A stretch of DNA of 64,000 nt from positions 1 to 64,000 of the IMG/VR virus record IMGVR_UViG_3300043570_002836; one strand, written 5' to 3'. Every line of letters begins with the position of its first letter. The stretch's first letter is position 1. This document shows positions 44,867 to 52,598 of the stretch, piece by piece. The notes beneath the pieces were generated by a model that worked only from the letters and a program-made list of their open reading frames with translations, was not told the DNA's origin and searched no databases. The DNA comes from a virus. The translations under genes and the position numbers were made by a program.

Positions 44867-46009
44867 TTAAAATTTATTATTGACCCCTAATAAATTTTTA
44901 TTAAAGTTTGACTCTAACTGTTCTCTAATAATTTTTCTGATTTTTTTATTTTCGAATAATTTATAATTCTCAATAAACGTTGGGAAATCCTCAAAACTAA
45001 TTTTTCTAGCCTCCTGAGAACCTCCTGAATTTGAACGTACAATTATTGTTACACCATTAACAACATTAACATTTTTAATTGTGAACGAATATCCTTCCAT
45101 TGTCGGGATTGGATACCAATTAACACCATTATGTTTAACATGGGGTAATTTTTTGATGTATTTCATAATTCGTTCATAACCTTCAAAATCAGCGTCACCA
45201 TCTTCAAACGATGATTCAACCTTTTCAAGAACTCTTTTTAAATAATAATTAACATCTTTATTATACGTATCTCTATCAAAATTTTGACATCCAACGTTCC
45301 AAACATCTTCACTATAATTACCAAAACTTCTATCTAAATTAGTTATTAATTTTTCAATTAATTCTTTGATTGATAAATTTTGAGAATCTGTTTCTTCATA
45401 TAACCTTACTAAATTAGAAGCGATTGTAACATATTCAGTTAATAATTCTTTTTCAACAATGTTATACGGTTCTAAGATATTAGATAATTCGCTTTTAACC
45501 AAGTCAACCAACCCATTTTCCATACATTCATTATACCTATTTTGATATTCGGTAATCATATTACTAACGTCATAACCCCACTCTTTATCATGGTCAAGTA
45601 AAAAGTGAGAAATTCCACCATCGTCATCAATACCTTCAACATTAGGACTGTATTTAATAAGTTCTTTTAAAATACCCCTATTCTCCTCATCAAATTGACC
45701 AAAGTGATATCCTTCTTTAAAATCATCTTCAGCACTATCCCAACTAAGATATTCTCGTGGTTCACGATAATAATAACTATGAATGTTTAGCAACTCGATG
45801 GCGTCCTCCATATCATACTCACTTAAATCATCAATTAGTTTAAGGAATTCTCTTTCCTCAAATGTCAATTTAATAAATGTTTTACCTGGACTATTTTGGT
45901 TAAAGTGTTTAACTTCCATATTATCACCAACTTCGACATCATTCTCGTATTCACCGTCAACAATTGATTTCAATACTATATATTCGTCAGAAAATTCACT
46001 TTCATCCAT
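44867..46009 (-). CDS. Hypothetical acidic protein
   Basis: 380 residues, not recognised. The first 250 are acidic and helical (FLKLIDDLSEYDMEDAIELL, LLTEYVTIASNLVRLYEETD). The last 100 have a strand-rich piece (WYPIPTMEGYSFTIKNVNVV, TIIVRSNSGGSQEARKISFE) that ends KKIRKIIREQLESNF, a helix resembling the leader helices but placed at the C-terminus. A late-type motif 18 bases upstream groups it with virion genes. Confidence 0.6.
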   Translation of the reverse strand: MDESEFSDEYIVLKSIVDGEYENDVEVGDNMEVKHFNQNSPGKTFIKLTFEEREFLKLIDDLSEYDMEDAIELLNIHSYYYREPREYLSWDSAEDDFKEGYHFGQFDEENRGILKELIKYSPNVEGIDDDGGISHFLLDHDKEWGYDVSNMITEYQNRYNECMENGLVDLVKSELSNILEPYNIVEKELLTEYVTIASNLVRLYEETDSQNLSIKELIEKLITNLDRSFGNYSEDVWNVGCQNFDRDTYNKDVNYYLKRVLEKVESSFEDGDADFEGYERIMKYIKKLPHVKHNGVNWYPIPTMEGYSFTIKNVNVVNGVTIIVRSNSGGSQEARKISFEDFPTFIENYKLFENKKIRKIIREQLESNFNKNLLGVNNKF

Positions 46010-46027
46010 TTTAGAAACTTTTTTTTA

Positions 46028-46035
46028 TATAAATA
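46028..46035 (-). promoter_or_regulatory. Putative late promoter TATTTATA
   Basis: Minus-strand GTATATTTATATAAAAAAAG, 18 bases upstream of the ATG at 46009; back to back with the host-type promoter of the tmRNA gene. Confidence 0.5.
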
Positions 46036-46045
46036 TACTCAGAGC

Positions 46046-46075
46046 TTGGTCTTTTCATTTTTTCCCCTATATTTG
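46046..46075 (+). promoter_or_regulatory. Host-type promoter of the tmRNA gene
   Basis: TTG at 46046-46048, 19 bases, then TATATTTG at 46068-46075: a full match to the Bacteroidota housekeeping consensus. The expected transcription start is about 46082, some 26 bases before the mature RNA. Confidence 0.75.
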
Positions 46076-46107
46076 TATTAATAAACAACGAAAGTTCTTT
46101 GATTTAT

Positions 46108-46491
46108 GGGGATAACTTGGAATTGACTGGCATTGTTAATTATTCGGGGCACGCAGTGAGAAGATTCCTATCACTTAAATCTATGGTGTCAAATTTCAAA
46201 CGGAGACGTTTTAGACAAAATGGAAGTTATCGGATTAATCCGTACTTCTGAAGTTACTGTAGCCTAATAGCAAACGGAAACGCGGGTCGGTGAGCATATA
46301 ACCAAGGAACAGAAGCTCTTACAAAGACGGAAAAACGATTGAGTCCGTAAATCGAATTGTCCATTGGTTGTTAGTTTACGATGGTGAAGAACAAACTTAC
46401 TATTTTTGGAACATTAGAAAATGTTATCCTAAGCGTGTAGTCCTTAGTCTTTAAGGTGTACAAGACGCGGGTTCGACTCCCGCTATCTCCA
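46108..46491 (+). ncRNA. ssrA: Phage-encoded transfer-messenger RNA
   Basis: The tRNA-like ends pair exactly: 5' GGGGATA (46108-46114) with 3' TATCTCC (46484-46490), discriminator A at 46491, and a perfect T-arm GCGGG-TTCGACT-CCCGC. CCA is not encoded. The upstream part keeps the CACTTAAATCT stretch seen in Bacteroidota tmRNAs. By comparison with those RNAs, the resume codon is GGA at 46202. The reading frame then gives a 21-residue tag starting GDVLDKME and ending TSEVTVA, followed by TAA TAG (46265-46270). That is about twice the usual length and lacks the usual LAA end. It would rescue stalled ribosomes and mark the products. Confidence 0.9.
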
Positions 46492-46517
46492 CTTTTAACC
46501 CTATCTCCACACAAATA

Positions 46518-46548
46518 AAAAACCCCACTCTTTTTAGGATGGGGTTTT
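46518..46548. terminator. Terminator after tmRNA (bidirectional)
   Basis: AAAACCCCA ... TGGGGTTTT stem with a T-rich loop, between the tmRNA end and the convergent - strand gene ending at 46569. Confidence 0.8.
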
Positions 46549-46568
46549 AATGTTTTATTATGGTAAAG

Positions 46569-47222
46569 TTATTTAATTCCTCCTTGTTGAAGTAATTTAC
46601 CAAATGATTTCATATCTTTAAATGCCGCATTTTTTATTTGACTAACATCAGTTTTTGCATATCTTTCCGCTTGATTAAATGCTTGTGTGAAATTTTTAGC
46701 GTCACCACGAGCTGCCGCGATTGACATATTTTTAATAACACCCGCTGGTGAAGTACTAATTAACGCTTTTAATGATTGTTTACCTGTATTAGTACTTAAC
46801 ACACCAAATAATGGACTTGTTTTACTAATAATTTTTTTCCAAGTATCATCACCCGATAGTAAGGAGTATAATGGCCCTAATAACACATTTCCAACAGTAC
46901 TAGATAAACTTTGTTCATCCATTCCACGTCTTGTTCTTACTTTGAACGGTTTACTATGTTTGTCTTTATACGTATCAAACATTTTTCTACCTGAATCACC
47001 TTTACCAAACCATTTAGTATCATGACCATGTTTAGAATCTAAACTATCAAAATCATCAAATTCTTCTTCATCAAAATCATCACCCATATCATCAACTCTA
47101 GTAAATCTATCGTCTTTATCATACCATTCTTCGTCATCAAAAGAACCATATTTACTTTCACTAATCACTCTTTTAACTATTCTCATCAAATCTGATTCTG
47201 TTAATCTTATTACTTTTTTCAT
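46569..47222 (-). CDS. Hypothetical protein with capsid-leader-like N-terminus
   Basis: 217 residues. The first 22 (KKVIRLTESDLMRIVKRVIS, then E-S) are almost identical to the leader of the gene at 41409, ending in I-S-E. The mature part begins with an acidic stretch (EEWYDKDDRFTRVDDMGDDF), a basic middle, and an amphipathic or hydrophobic C-terminal half (SSTVGNVLLGPLYSLLSGDD, GVLSTNTGKQSLKALISTSP). It could be a membrane-active protein injected with the DNA; this is speculative. Confidence 0.65.
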   Translation of the reverse strand: MKKVIRLTESDLMRIVKRVISESKYGSFDDEEWYDKDDRFTRVDDMGDDFDEEEFDDFDSLDSKHGHDTKWFGKGDSGRKMFDTYKDKHSKPFKVRTRRGMDEQSLSSTVGNVLLGPLYSLLSGDDTWKKIISKTSPLFGVLSTNTGKQSLKALISTSPAGVIKNMSIAAARGDAKNFTQAFNQAERYAKTDVSQIKNAAFKDMKSFGKLLQQGGIK

Positions 47223-47255
47223 ATAAATCGTTTTTTAATAAATATATTATAAAAT

Positions 47256-47286
47256 AAAAAAACCCCTCCGTTGAAGAAGGGGTTTT
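47256..47286 (-). terminator. Terminator
   Basis: AAAAACCCCT ... AGGGGTTTT hairpin with T/A tracts, 18 bases beyond the stop of the gene at 47304. Confidence 0.8.
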
Positions 47287-47303
47287 AATGTTTTATTTAA
47301 AGA

Positions 47304-48056
47304 CTACGCCACCTCCGCAGCCTTTGATTTTTTTAATTTTACCCATATTGATTTATCCGTTCTTAAATTTTCGTAATCAAATAATAAAAATACTGATGTC
47401 GGTTCAAGAGTTAAATCATAACTATATGATGTAGTATAATAATTTGCGGTGTATTCACCATCTGAGAATGATACTTTATTGTAATCAATATTGGTTAATA
47501 CAGTATCACCGATTAATTCAGATATCACACCTATTTTAACGTAGATATCACTTTTTTCTGATAACACCTCAACATTAGTATTTTTAACAATAGTTAAAGT
47601 TGCGGGATATAATAATGACCCATTTAATGTTTCTTTAAGGTCAACAAATGTTTTTGTCAATCTAATTTTAGCCTCAAGTTCTCTTTGTAATGAGTCTTCT
47701 AATTCTTTATTTAATTCATTACTGTCTTTTTGTAACTGAGCAAGTTGGGCAGAATTTACTTTTATAGTACGATTATTTTCATTTATCGTACCCACAATCT
47801 CACTAGCTCTTTTTTTATAAGAATCCATTAATTTCTCTCTATCAGGAGTATTTCCTTCTCTTTCAATTAAAATCTGTAATACAGACGTTAATACTTGTAA
47901 TTCTTCATTTTCAGTTGATAAAGAAGAATTAGATAACGTTAATTTACGGATTATACTTTCTTTTTGTTTTGAGCTAATAACGTTTAACTTAATTTCCGCG
48001 ATAATTTCTTTAGATGGTCTTGCGTCTGGTGCTTTAATTGGACTTGAATCTGACAT
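47304..48056 (-). CDS. Coiled-coil hypothetical protein, probable virion protein
   Basis: 250 residues. The N-terminal 140 residues are a long coiled coil (KLTLSNSSLSTENEELQVLT, AQLAQLQKDSNELNKELEDS). The C-terminal 100 residues are a beta domain (YPATLTIVKNTNVEVLSEKS, GEYTANYYTTSYSYDLTLEP). A fibrous stalk with a globular head is the likely form. A late-type variant (TATTTATTATAAT on the minus strand) lies about 33 bases upstream. Not recognised by family. Confidence 0.6.
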   Translation of the reverse strand: MSDSSPIKAPDARPSKEIIAEIKLNVISSKQKESIIRKLTLSNSSLSTENEELQVLTSVLQILIEREGNTPDREKLMDSYKKRASEIVGTINENNRTIKVNSAQLAQLQKDSNELNKELEDSLQRELEAKIRLTKTFVDLKETLNGSLLYPATLTIVKNTNVEVLSEKSDIYVKIGVISELIGDTVLTNIDYNKVSFSDGEYTANYYTTSYSYDLTLEPTSVFLLFDYENLRTDKSIWVKLKKSKAAEVA

Positions 48057-48110
48057 TTTTATGTTTTTTAGTTTTTATTTGTTTATTATAATAAATATCT
48101 TAAAAACTAA

Positions 48111-48136
48111 AAATCCCACTTTTTAGGGTGGGATTT
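48111..48136 (-). terminator. Terminator of the large structured RNA
   Basis: On the minus strand AAATCCCAC - CCTAAAAA - GTGGGATTT, followed by TTAGTTTTT. It ends the transcription unit that starts near 49121. Confidence 0.8.
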
Positions 48137-48161
48137 ACTTTACTTTTTATCAATGTGTTGT

Positions 48162-48232
48162 AGCATCGGACTGGAATCGAACCTGCTTGAGTCGGCTTAT
48201 GAGACCGATGAAATACCTTACCTCCCCCCTGC
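48162..48232 (-). tRNA. tRNA-like domain with CAU loop, degenerate
   Basis: Anticodon arm TCGGT-CTCATAA-GCCGA is intact (CAT). The T-arm GCAGG-TTCGATT-CCAGT has one mismatch, and the acceptor GCAGGGG/CCGATGC has two central mismatches, though TAGCA/TGCTA beyond it can pair. It is either a decayed tRNA-Met or the tRNA-like end of the large RNA. Confidence 0.45.
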
Positions 48233-49121
48233 TATATATAAAAAAACGTTGAGATTACACGTATTATTGAGAACCTTTGGAAGGATTATTGTTTCCCTTC
48301 GTATCCACTTTCTTTTGAAAAGTATTCCTCAGTGTCGGTTTTTTAGGTGAACCACTCCTTGAGACATCAACTACTCTCTCATTACTTAACTCTCTTCGAG
48401 AATGCCTTCCCGACTAATCCTTGCGAGATTAGAGGTATTTGGTAAGAATATAGGTCAACTTGCGGTATTCCTATGCAATGAACAACTCATTACTATGTAG
48501 ACACCTTTCGTTGATATCTGACGGACACTTTTGCTTTATAGTTATAAATGTTACTTCATTTCCTTAAAGTTTTTTGTGTTGTGGATGAATCAAAGCAGTG
48601 GTCCGTCTTTCAGATTCGTCGTCTTTTGAACAACGAAATACCAAACTACTCTGTGAAGTATCCCTACCTCAATATTTTAAGATTACTTCGAGATTATTCT
48701 TTTGGTAAAGAATTATCAAGGAAAATTTCAGCACCACCTGTTTGTTTTCATACCTTTCGGTTTTAAGCCACCTTTTATAATGGAATACGCAATAATAAAA
48801 TTGGATAATCTTATTTTTCACAAAATTCCTACGAGTTATTCCTATTAGAGTTCCCTCCTCAATCTGATGACCCACATCACCAAATCATATAACCACTTTC
48901 TCTACATCGTTGACCTCGATACTAAAGGTTATACGGTATCCCGCTTGTGTACTCGACCTCGGTTTCCCAAGACGCAAATCATTTACACTCATGACTCACT
49001 TTATCCTACTTTCGTAGTTTATTTTATGGACTATACACGGCCCAATATCTTTATCAGTTTCATTACTTACTCCTGAACGGATAATCAATTTTTCAAAGAA
49101 CGTCTCGGACATTTCCGATTT
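48162..49121 (-). ncRNA. Candidate large structured RNA, about 1 kb, with tRNA-like 3' end
   Basis: No credible gene is found in either strand, base composition is less AT-rich than around it, and the stretch has its own tandem host-type promoters (49128-49158 and 49240-49269) and terminator (48111-48136). Many hairpins can be read: TCGGA-AATG-TCCGA at the very 5' end (49105-49118), CTAC-GAAA-GTAG (49006-49017), CGG-GATA-CCG, TGATG-TGGGT-CATCA, CC-GAAA-GG, CTAATC around C-GCAA-G (48414-48432). GNRA loops are strikingly frequent. The 3' end resembles a tRNA. It recalls giant phage RNAs such as GOLLD and ROOL, often near tRNA genes; homology was not tested. Confidence 0.65.
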
Positions 49122-49127
49122 GTTTTA

Positions 49128-49158
49128 CAAAGTTACGACTTTACTTTTGTTTTGTCAA
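49128..49158 (-). promoter_or_regulatory. Host-type promoter P2 of the large RNA
   Basis: Minus strand: TTG (49158-49156), 20 bases, TAACTTTG (49135-49128), followed by TAAAACAAAT. Predicted start near 49121. Confidence 0.75.
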
Positions 49159-49239
49159 GTACCTTGTGAACTTTTTTTTGAGGTTTAGGAAACTCAACGT
49201 TTTATAACAGATTGTCAACCTTTCCCTCATTTGTTTTAC

Positions 49240-49269
49240 AAACTTACGACATTCATATTTGTTTGTCAA
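49240..49269 (-). promoter_or_regulatory. Host-type promoter P1 of the large RNA
   Basis: Minus strand: TTG (49269-49267), 19 bases, TAAGTTTG (49247-49240), followed by TAAAACAAAT. Nearly a copy of P2 about 112 bases downstream, including CTTGACAAA and GTCGTAA. Confidence 0.75.
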
Positions 49270-49288
49270 GCGATTTGTAAAACTTTTT

Positions 49289-49444
49289 TTAAATTTTTTC
49301 TAAGTAAACTTCGAATGTACCATATTGTGTAGCTCTTGCTTGAGCAAACATTACATTTGGAGTCCAAAGTAACGCTCCGTTATCTGTGCGATAACCGTAC
49401 AATACATTCTCATCGTTTTCTTGGTCAACTACTTTTTCTGACAT
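49289..49444 (-). CDS. Small hypothetical protein (51 residues)
   Basis: From ATG at 49444: MSEKVVDQENDENVLYGYRT, then an A-L-L-W-T-P-N-V-M-F segment and a C-terminal TFEVYLEKI. Normal phage codon use and an A-rich upstream region support it. A late-type variant (AATATTTATT on the minus strand, near 49511-49520) lies upstream. The promoters of the large RNA begin just beyond its stop. Function unknown. Confidence 0.65.
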   Translation of the reverse strand: MSEKVVDQENDENVLYGYRTDNGALLWTPNVMFAQARATQYGTFEVYLEKI

Positions 49445-49547
49445 TTGAAAAGAATTAAAGGGTTAATAAAAAAAGAACTGTTTGTTTCTAATTGTTTTAC
49501 AAATGTATGTAATAAATATTGATTAGAAAAGCGAAAACAGTTATTTA

Positions 49548-50105
49548 TTAGAATAATTTTTTCATTCGATTAATTTCCTCTTTAATTAATGTCGATTTCT
49601 CTTCGATTTCCTGTTCATTTAAATCTTTTGATTTTAAGTTTAATGCCCCTTGGGCGAATGTTACAGGCGATAAGAATATTTTTAATAGACCTTTTAATAC
49701 GTCATCCTTAGATTTATATTCTTCATCATTACCGTGAGATTCAGTGTCTTTAGATTTAAAATTAGATGAATTAACACCACCACTAATTAAATCTTCTACA
49801 TTAACATTAGGTGAAATATCAAATGTGAATTTACCATTTTTGGTTTGACCAATTTGTCTTCCTTGGTGAACAATCTGACTATTTGTGACAGTTGGATAAA
49901 ATCCTTCTAATGTACTGACCCATTTATCACTTCCTATTTTGTGAGTAATTTCAACCGAGTCATGTCCTATTTTAGTAACTTTACCTTCATATGGACTAAC
50001 AATATTATCACCACTCTTAGTGGTGAATTTAAGTTTACTTTTATTTAAAAATGAAGTTCCTTCAGGAGTTCCATTAGGACATGGGTTTTCAAATTTTATA
50101 TTCAT
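49548..50105 (-). CDS. M23/LytM-like protein, probably inactive
   Basis: 185 residues. A LytM-type beta core can be followed: KSGDNIVSPYEGKVTKIGHD, VEITHKIGSDKWVSTLEGF, IVHQGRQIGQT. The metal-binding H-x-x-x-D and H-x-H residues of active M23 endopeptidases are not all present (only one IxH is kept). The C-terminal 45 residues end EEINRMKKLF, similar to the C-terminus of the endolysin next door. It overlaps the endolysin stop by 4 bases. A wall-binding lysis helper or virion protein is inferred. Confidence 0.6.
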   Translation of the reverse strand: MNIKFENPCPNGTPEGTSFLNKSKLKFTTKSGDNIVSPYEGKVTKIGHDSVEITHKIGSDKWVSTLEGFYPTVTNSQIVHQGRQIGQTKNGKFTFDISPNVNVEDLISGGVNSSNFKSKDTESHGNDEEYKSKDDVLKGLLKIFLSPVTFAQGALNLKSKDLNEQEIEEKSTLIKEEINRMKKLF

Positions 50106-50725
50106 TTCATTAAATTTTTAATCCTTTTAATATCTTCTTGAACATTGGCAAAACCTTTAGCTAAATCATCCAACCCTAAATTAGTTGACAAAACACCTTT
50201 TAATAAATTTTTACCTTCCTCCTTATAATCTGTGGATGATGAACTACTTGATGATGAATTATTATCTGATGACCCACTTGATTCAGGTGAGTCGGTTGTT
50301 GTGTTTGTGGCATTTGAACCCATATTTTTAGAGCTTTGTTTGTGTTCCCAATGCCAAGGTTCTCTTGGTATAGTTGTAAACCCATACGTTGCCGCATTCT
50401 TTTTTAACCACTCAAGGGCGTTACCTTTACCTACCTTAAAATTTAAATCAACGGCACCACCCCATCCATGGTTAGATGTACCAGGTTGTGCGGCTAATCC
50501 CCCTTTAGAATATAAACCTTTTCTTTTTACTAAATCTTTTTGAGTTTCTAAAGTTCGATATGAATCAGTTACGCCCCATTCAACACCTTCAGCTTTAGCT
50601 GCGGCAACCATTTTAAGATAAGCAACTGATGCTTCAGAATTTAATTTATGATTACCACCGATGGATATTAAATAACTACCATTTAATAACCCATTTGACG
50701 CTTCGTTTAAATTAGTTCTATTCAT
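50102..50725 (-). CDS. M15-type peptidase, probable endolysin
   Basis: 207 residues. A peptidase M15 (VanY/L-Ala-D-Glu-type) domain spans about 15-130: EGVEWGVTDSYRTLETQKDL, GTSNHGWGGAVDLNF with the H-x-x-G-x-A-x-D zinc motif, and PWHWEHKQ with the final catalytic E and zinc H. A serine-rich linker (SSGSSDNNSSSSSSSS) follows and the C-terminus is a short helix (ANVQEDIKRIKNLMK). It should cut peptidoglycan stem peptides at lysis. Neighbours are the M23-like and GAF-like genes. Confidence 0.85.
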   Translation of the reverse strand: MNRTNLNEASNGLLNGSYLISIGGNHKLNSEASVAYLKMVAAAKAEGVEWGVTDSYRTLETQKDLVKRKGLYSKGGLAAQPGTSNHGWGGAVDLNFKVGKGNALEWLKKNAATYGFTTIPREPWHWEHKQSSKNMGSNATNTTTDSPESSGSSDNNSSSSSSSSTDYKEEGKNLLKGVLSTNLGLDDLAKGFANVQEDIKRIKNLMK

Positions 50726-50726
50726 A

Positions 50727-51326
50727 TTAATATGTCATTAACACACCACCTAAAGCGGATGCGTGTTTTTCAAGTTCGTTTATTGAATGTTGACTTAAAT
50801 TCATTTTTTGTTTGGTATAATCTAAACCTAAAGTTCCAATGAATTTGTCATCAATGGTCTTTATTGCAAATAAATACCCTGATTTACAATCTGTGGTTTC
50901 AGCAACATACTTTAGACCAAATGTAGCAATTGATTCGTCTTTATAATCGGGTATAATGATTTTATTATTATCTAATAATTCATTGATTGATTTACTGAAT
51001 AAATTAACAGGGATATTTCTAAAATTAGTTTGTATTGAAGTAACATTAACATTAACTGTTTCATATATAACACTGAATTTAGCAATTGATTTACCTGTAG
51101 GGTAAAAATTACCACCATTGTGAAATTGGGTAATCCAAACTCTATCGGCCTTAAATTCTTCACGAATTTCATCAATACTATGTGTAACTAATTCACTCAC
51201 TTTTAAAGTTTCTTTAATCATATCAGGTTTTGACTTTCTCTTATCTAAATAGGTCTTTAATAGAACTAAAACAACAGGACCAAGAATACCCGTTAAAAAC
51301 GCAACAACAATTTCCTTACTCATCAA
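50727..51326 (-). CDS. Membrane-anchored GAF-domain-like protein
   Basis: 199 residues. An N-terminal transmembrane segment (VAFLTGILGPVVLVLLKTYL, residues about 7-26) is followed by a basic stop (DKRKSK). The soluble part looks like a GAF fold: RVWITQFHNGGNFYPTGKSI near its start, CKSGYLFAIKTIDDKFIGTL and a final LNELEKHASALGG-type helix. One base separates it from the endolysin gene, so a holin or lysis-timing role with small-molecule sensing is possible but unproven. Confidence 0.6.
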   Translation of the reverse strand: MMSKEIVVAFLTGILGPVVLVLLKTYLDKRKSKPDMIKETLKVSELVTHSIDEIREEFKADRVWITQFHNGGNFYPTGKSIAKFSVIYETVNVNVTSIQTNFRNIPVNLFSKSINELLDNNKIIIPDYKDESIATFGLKYVAETTDCKSGYLFAIKTIDDKFIGTLGLDYTKQKMNLSQHSINELEKHASALGGVLMTY

Positions 51327-51338
51327 TAATTTTTATTT

Positions 51339-51346
51339 TATAAATA
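51339..51346 (-). promoter_or_regulatory. Putative late promoter TATTTATA
   Basis: Minus-strand GATATTTATAAAAT, 12 bases upstream of the start at 51326. It would drive the lysis genes late. Confidence 0.55.
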
Positions 51347-51360
51347 TCTCTGAACATAAA

Positions 51361-51384
51361 AAAAAGTCCCGAAGGACTTCTTTT
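51361..51384 (-). terminator. Terminator at the end of the RNA ligase gene
   Basis: AAAAGTCC - CGAA - GGACTTCTTTT, a short GC stem with tetraloop and T tract, overlapping the stop of the ligase gene. Confidence 0.75.
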
Positions 51385-52417
51385 ATTTCTCGTTAAGTAA
51401 GAATTGATTACTAATGGATTTAAAACTTATTGTTCTATCGTAAGAACGAACAACAACACCTTCTCGTCCAAAATTAGAATTTAAGTTAGAAGGACTTTCG
51501 GCGTATTCTAACATATTGTCAATTGAATTAGGTAAATCAAAATCAAAATCTAATATTGGCACTGTAGTTAATCCAAATTTTTGAGTTATCTCAGTAAATT
51601 GTAAGAATGGGATGTTTTCTTGTGTATCAATATTGAACCCGTTGAAAAATCTTACAGTCTGTCCTTTAATTTTGTAAGGATTACCTTGAACACCTTCACC
51701 AATTAATTCACCTTGTAAACATACGTTAAATCCTAATGTTTTTAACTTATCCTCAAGTTCTAACTCTCTAGCAACTTTCCAAAATGTATTATCATCAGTT
51801 TCAAGTAATTCTAAGTTACGGGAACATACACTAAACACCTCATCTTTCACGTAGAATGTTGCTGAAGAACCATCTAACTTTTCAGTCACGTAAAACTTCA
51901 TCCCCAATTTATTTTGGGTTCTGTATTTTTCGTAATCAGACGCCAAATTTTGAACTCTTTCTTCATCAGTCTTACGGATGAAAGATGGGAACAAACCTTT
52001 AACTTTACCAGCCAAAGATGCTGGAATTGGTGGTTCGTATTTAACAATGTCCAACATTTCAGTAACATCTAACCCTTCAAATGGGGTTACGTTAATGTTT
52101 GCATCAGGTGGGTTTAATACTACAATAGGTAAAATCAAACCTTGAGATACTTGACCTCGTAATCTTATAGTTTTCAAACGGAAACCTTCTTGGTCACCCA
52201 TTTTTTTGAATGAAGTTTTTCTTAAAAATTCAAATTCTTCACGAATTGGTAAGAACGAATCTACTTCACAGTAAACAATTAAATCACCTACTTTGTGATT
52301 CACATCTTTAGCAACAACAACTTTCCATCCGTCAATTGTTGCAAGTTCGATTTTATCGGCCCCCTCAATTGGTTGGATGTTACTTATTTTTCTAACGGTT
52401 GCTAATTTTCTTTCCAT
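51383..52417 (-). CDS. RNA ligase with N-terminal OB-like domain
   Basis: 344 residues. The nucleotidyltransferase core has motif I TEKLDGSS (nucleophile lysine K180), VCSRNLELLE (motif III area), LQGELIGEGVQ (motif IIIa/IV) and GREGVVVRSY with a following SFKSIS (motif V). The N-terminal 140 residues form an added domain (ATVRKISNIQPIEGADKIEL, WKVVVAKDVNHKVGDLIVYC) of the type found in Deinococcus-like Rnl5 ligases, which seal nicks 3'-OH/5'-P in RNA. A role in repairing cut tRNAs fits the large tRNA set. Confidence 0.88.
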   Translation of the reverse strand: MERKLATVRKISNIQPIEGADKIELATIDGWKVVVAKDVNHKVGDLIVYCEVDSFLPIREEFEFLRKTSFKKMGDQEGFRLKTIRLRGQVSQGLILPIVVLNPPDANINVTPFEGLDVTEMLDIVKYEPPIPASLAGKVKGLFPSFIRKTDEERVQNLASDYEKYRTQNKLGMKFYVTEKLDGSSATFYVKDEVFSVCSRNLELLETDDNTFWKVARELELEDKLKTLGFNVCLQGELIGEGVQGNPYKIKGQTVRFFNGFNIDTQENIPFLQFTEITQKFGLTTVPILDFDFDLPNSIDNMLEYAESPSNLNSNFGREGVVVRSYDRTISFKSISNQFLLNEK

Positions 52418-52598
52418 TTGTTATTTCATTAAATTCGTTAATACCTCTACGTCTAAGGTCCCTATATTGGGATATCATAAAATTACTAATTTTATCGGGA
52501 TTATGTTCATGTAAGTCCAACATTTTTTGTGCACTTGATACATCATCTAAAAAATCCAATAATTGGTATTTTACATACTTGTCATTTCCCACTACCAT
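52392..52598 (-). CDS. Small helical hypothetical protein
   Basis: 68 residues: VGNDKYVKYQLLDFLDDVSS, then HEHNPDKISNFMISQYRDLR and a basic end. Overlaps the zinc-finger-like gene upstream (17 bases) and the ligase gene downstream (26 bases), so it is clearly in the same transcript. Not recognised. Confidence 0.6.
   Translation of the reverse strand: MVVGNDKYVKYQLLDFLDDVSSAQKMLDLHEHNPDKISNFMISQYRDLRRRGINEFNEITNGKKISNR

Noticed and set aside
48153-49076. Several open frames of 65-72 codons on both strands in 48.1-49.1 kb
   Set aside because: They overlap one another, lack the A-rich start context of real genes here, have odd amino-acid composition, and lie across RNA hairpins and a tRNA-like domain.
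48162-49121. RNase P RNA or group I intron as the identity of the large RNA
   Set aside because: I looked for the conserved RNase P core sequences and for the paired core elements of group I introns and did not find them by eye; a covariance search is needed to exclude them fully.
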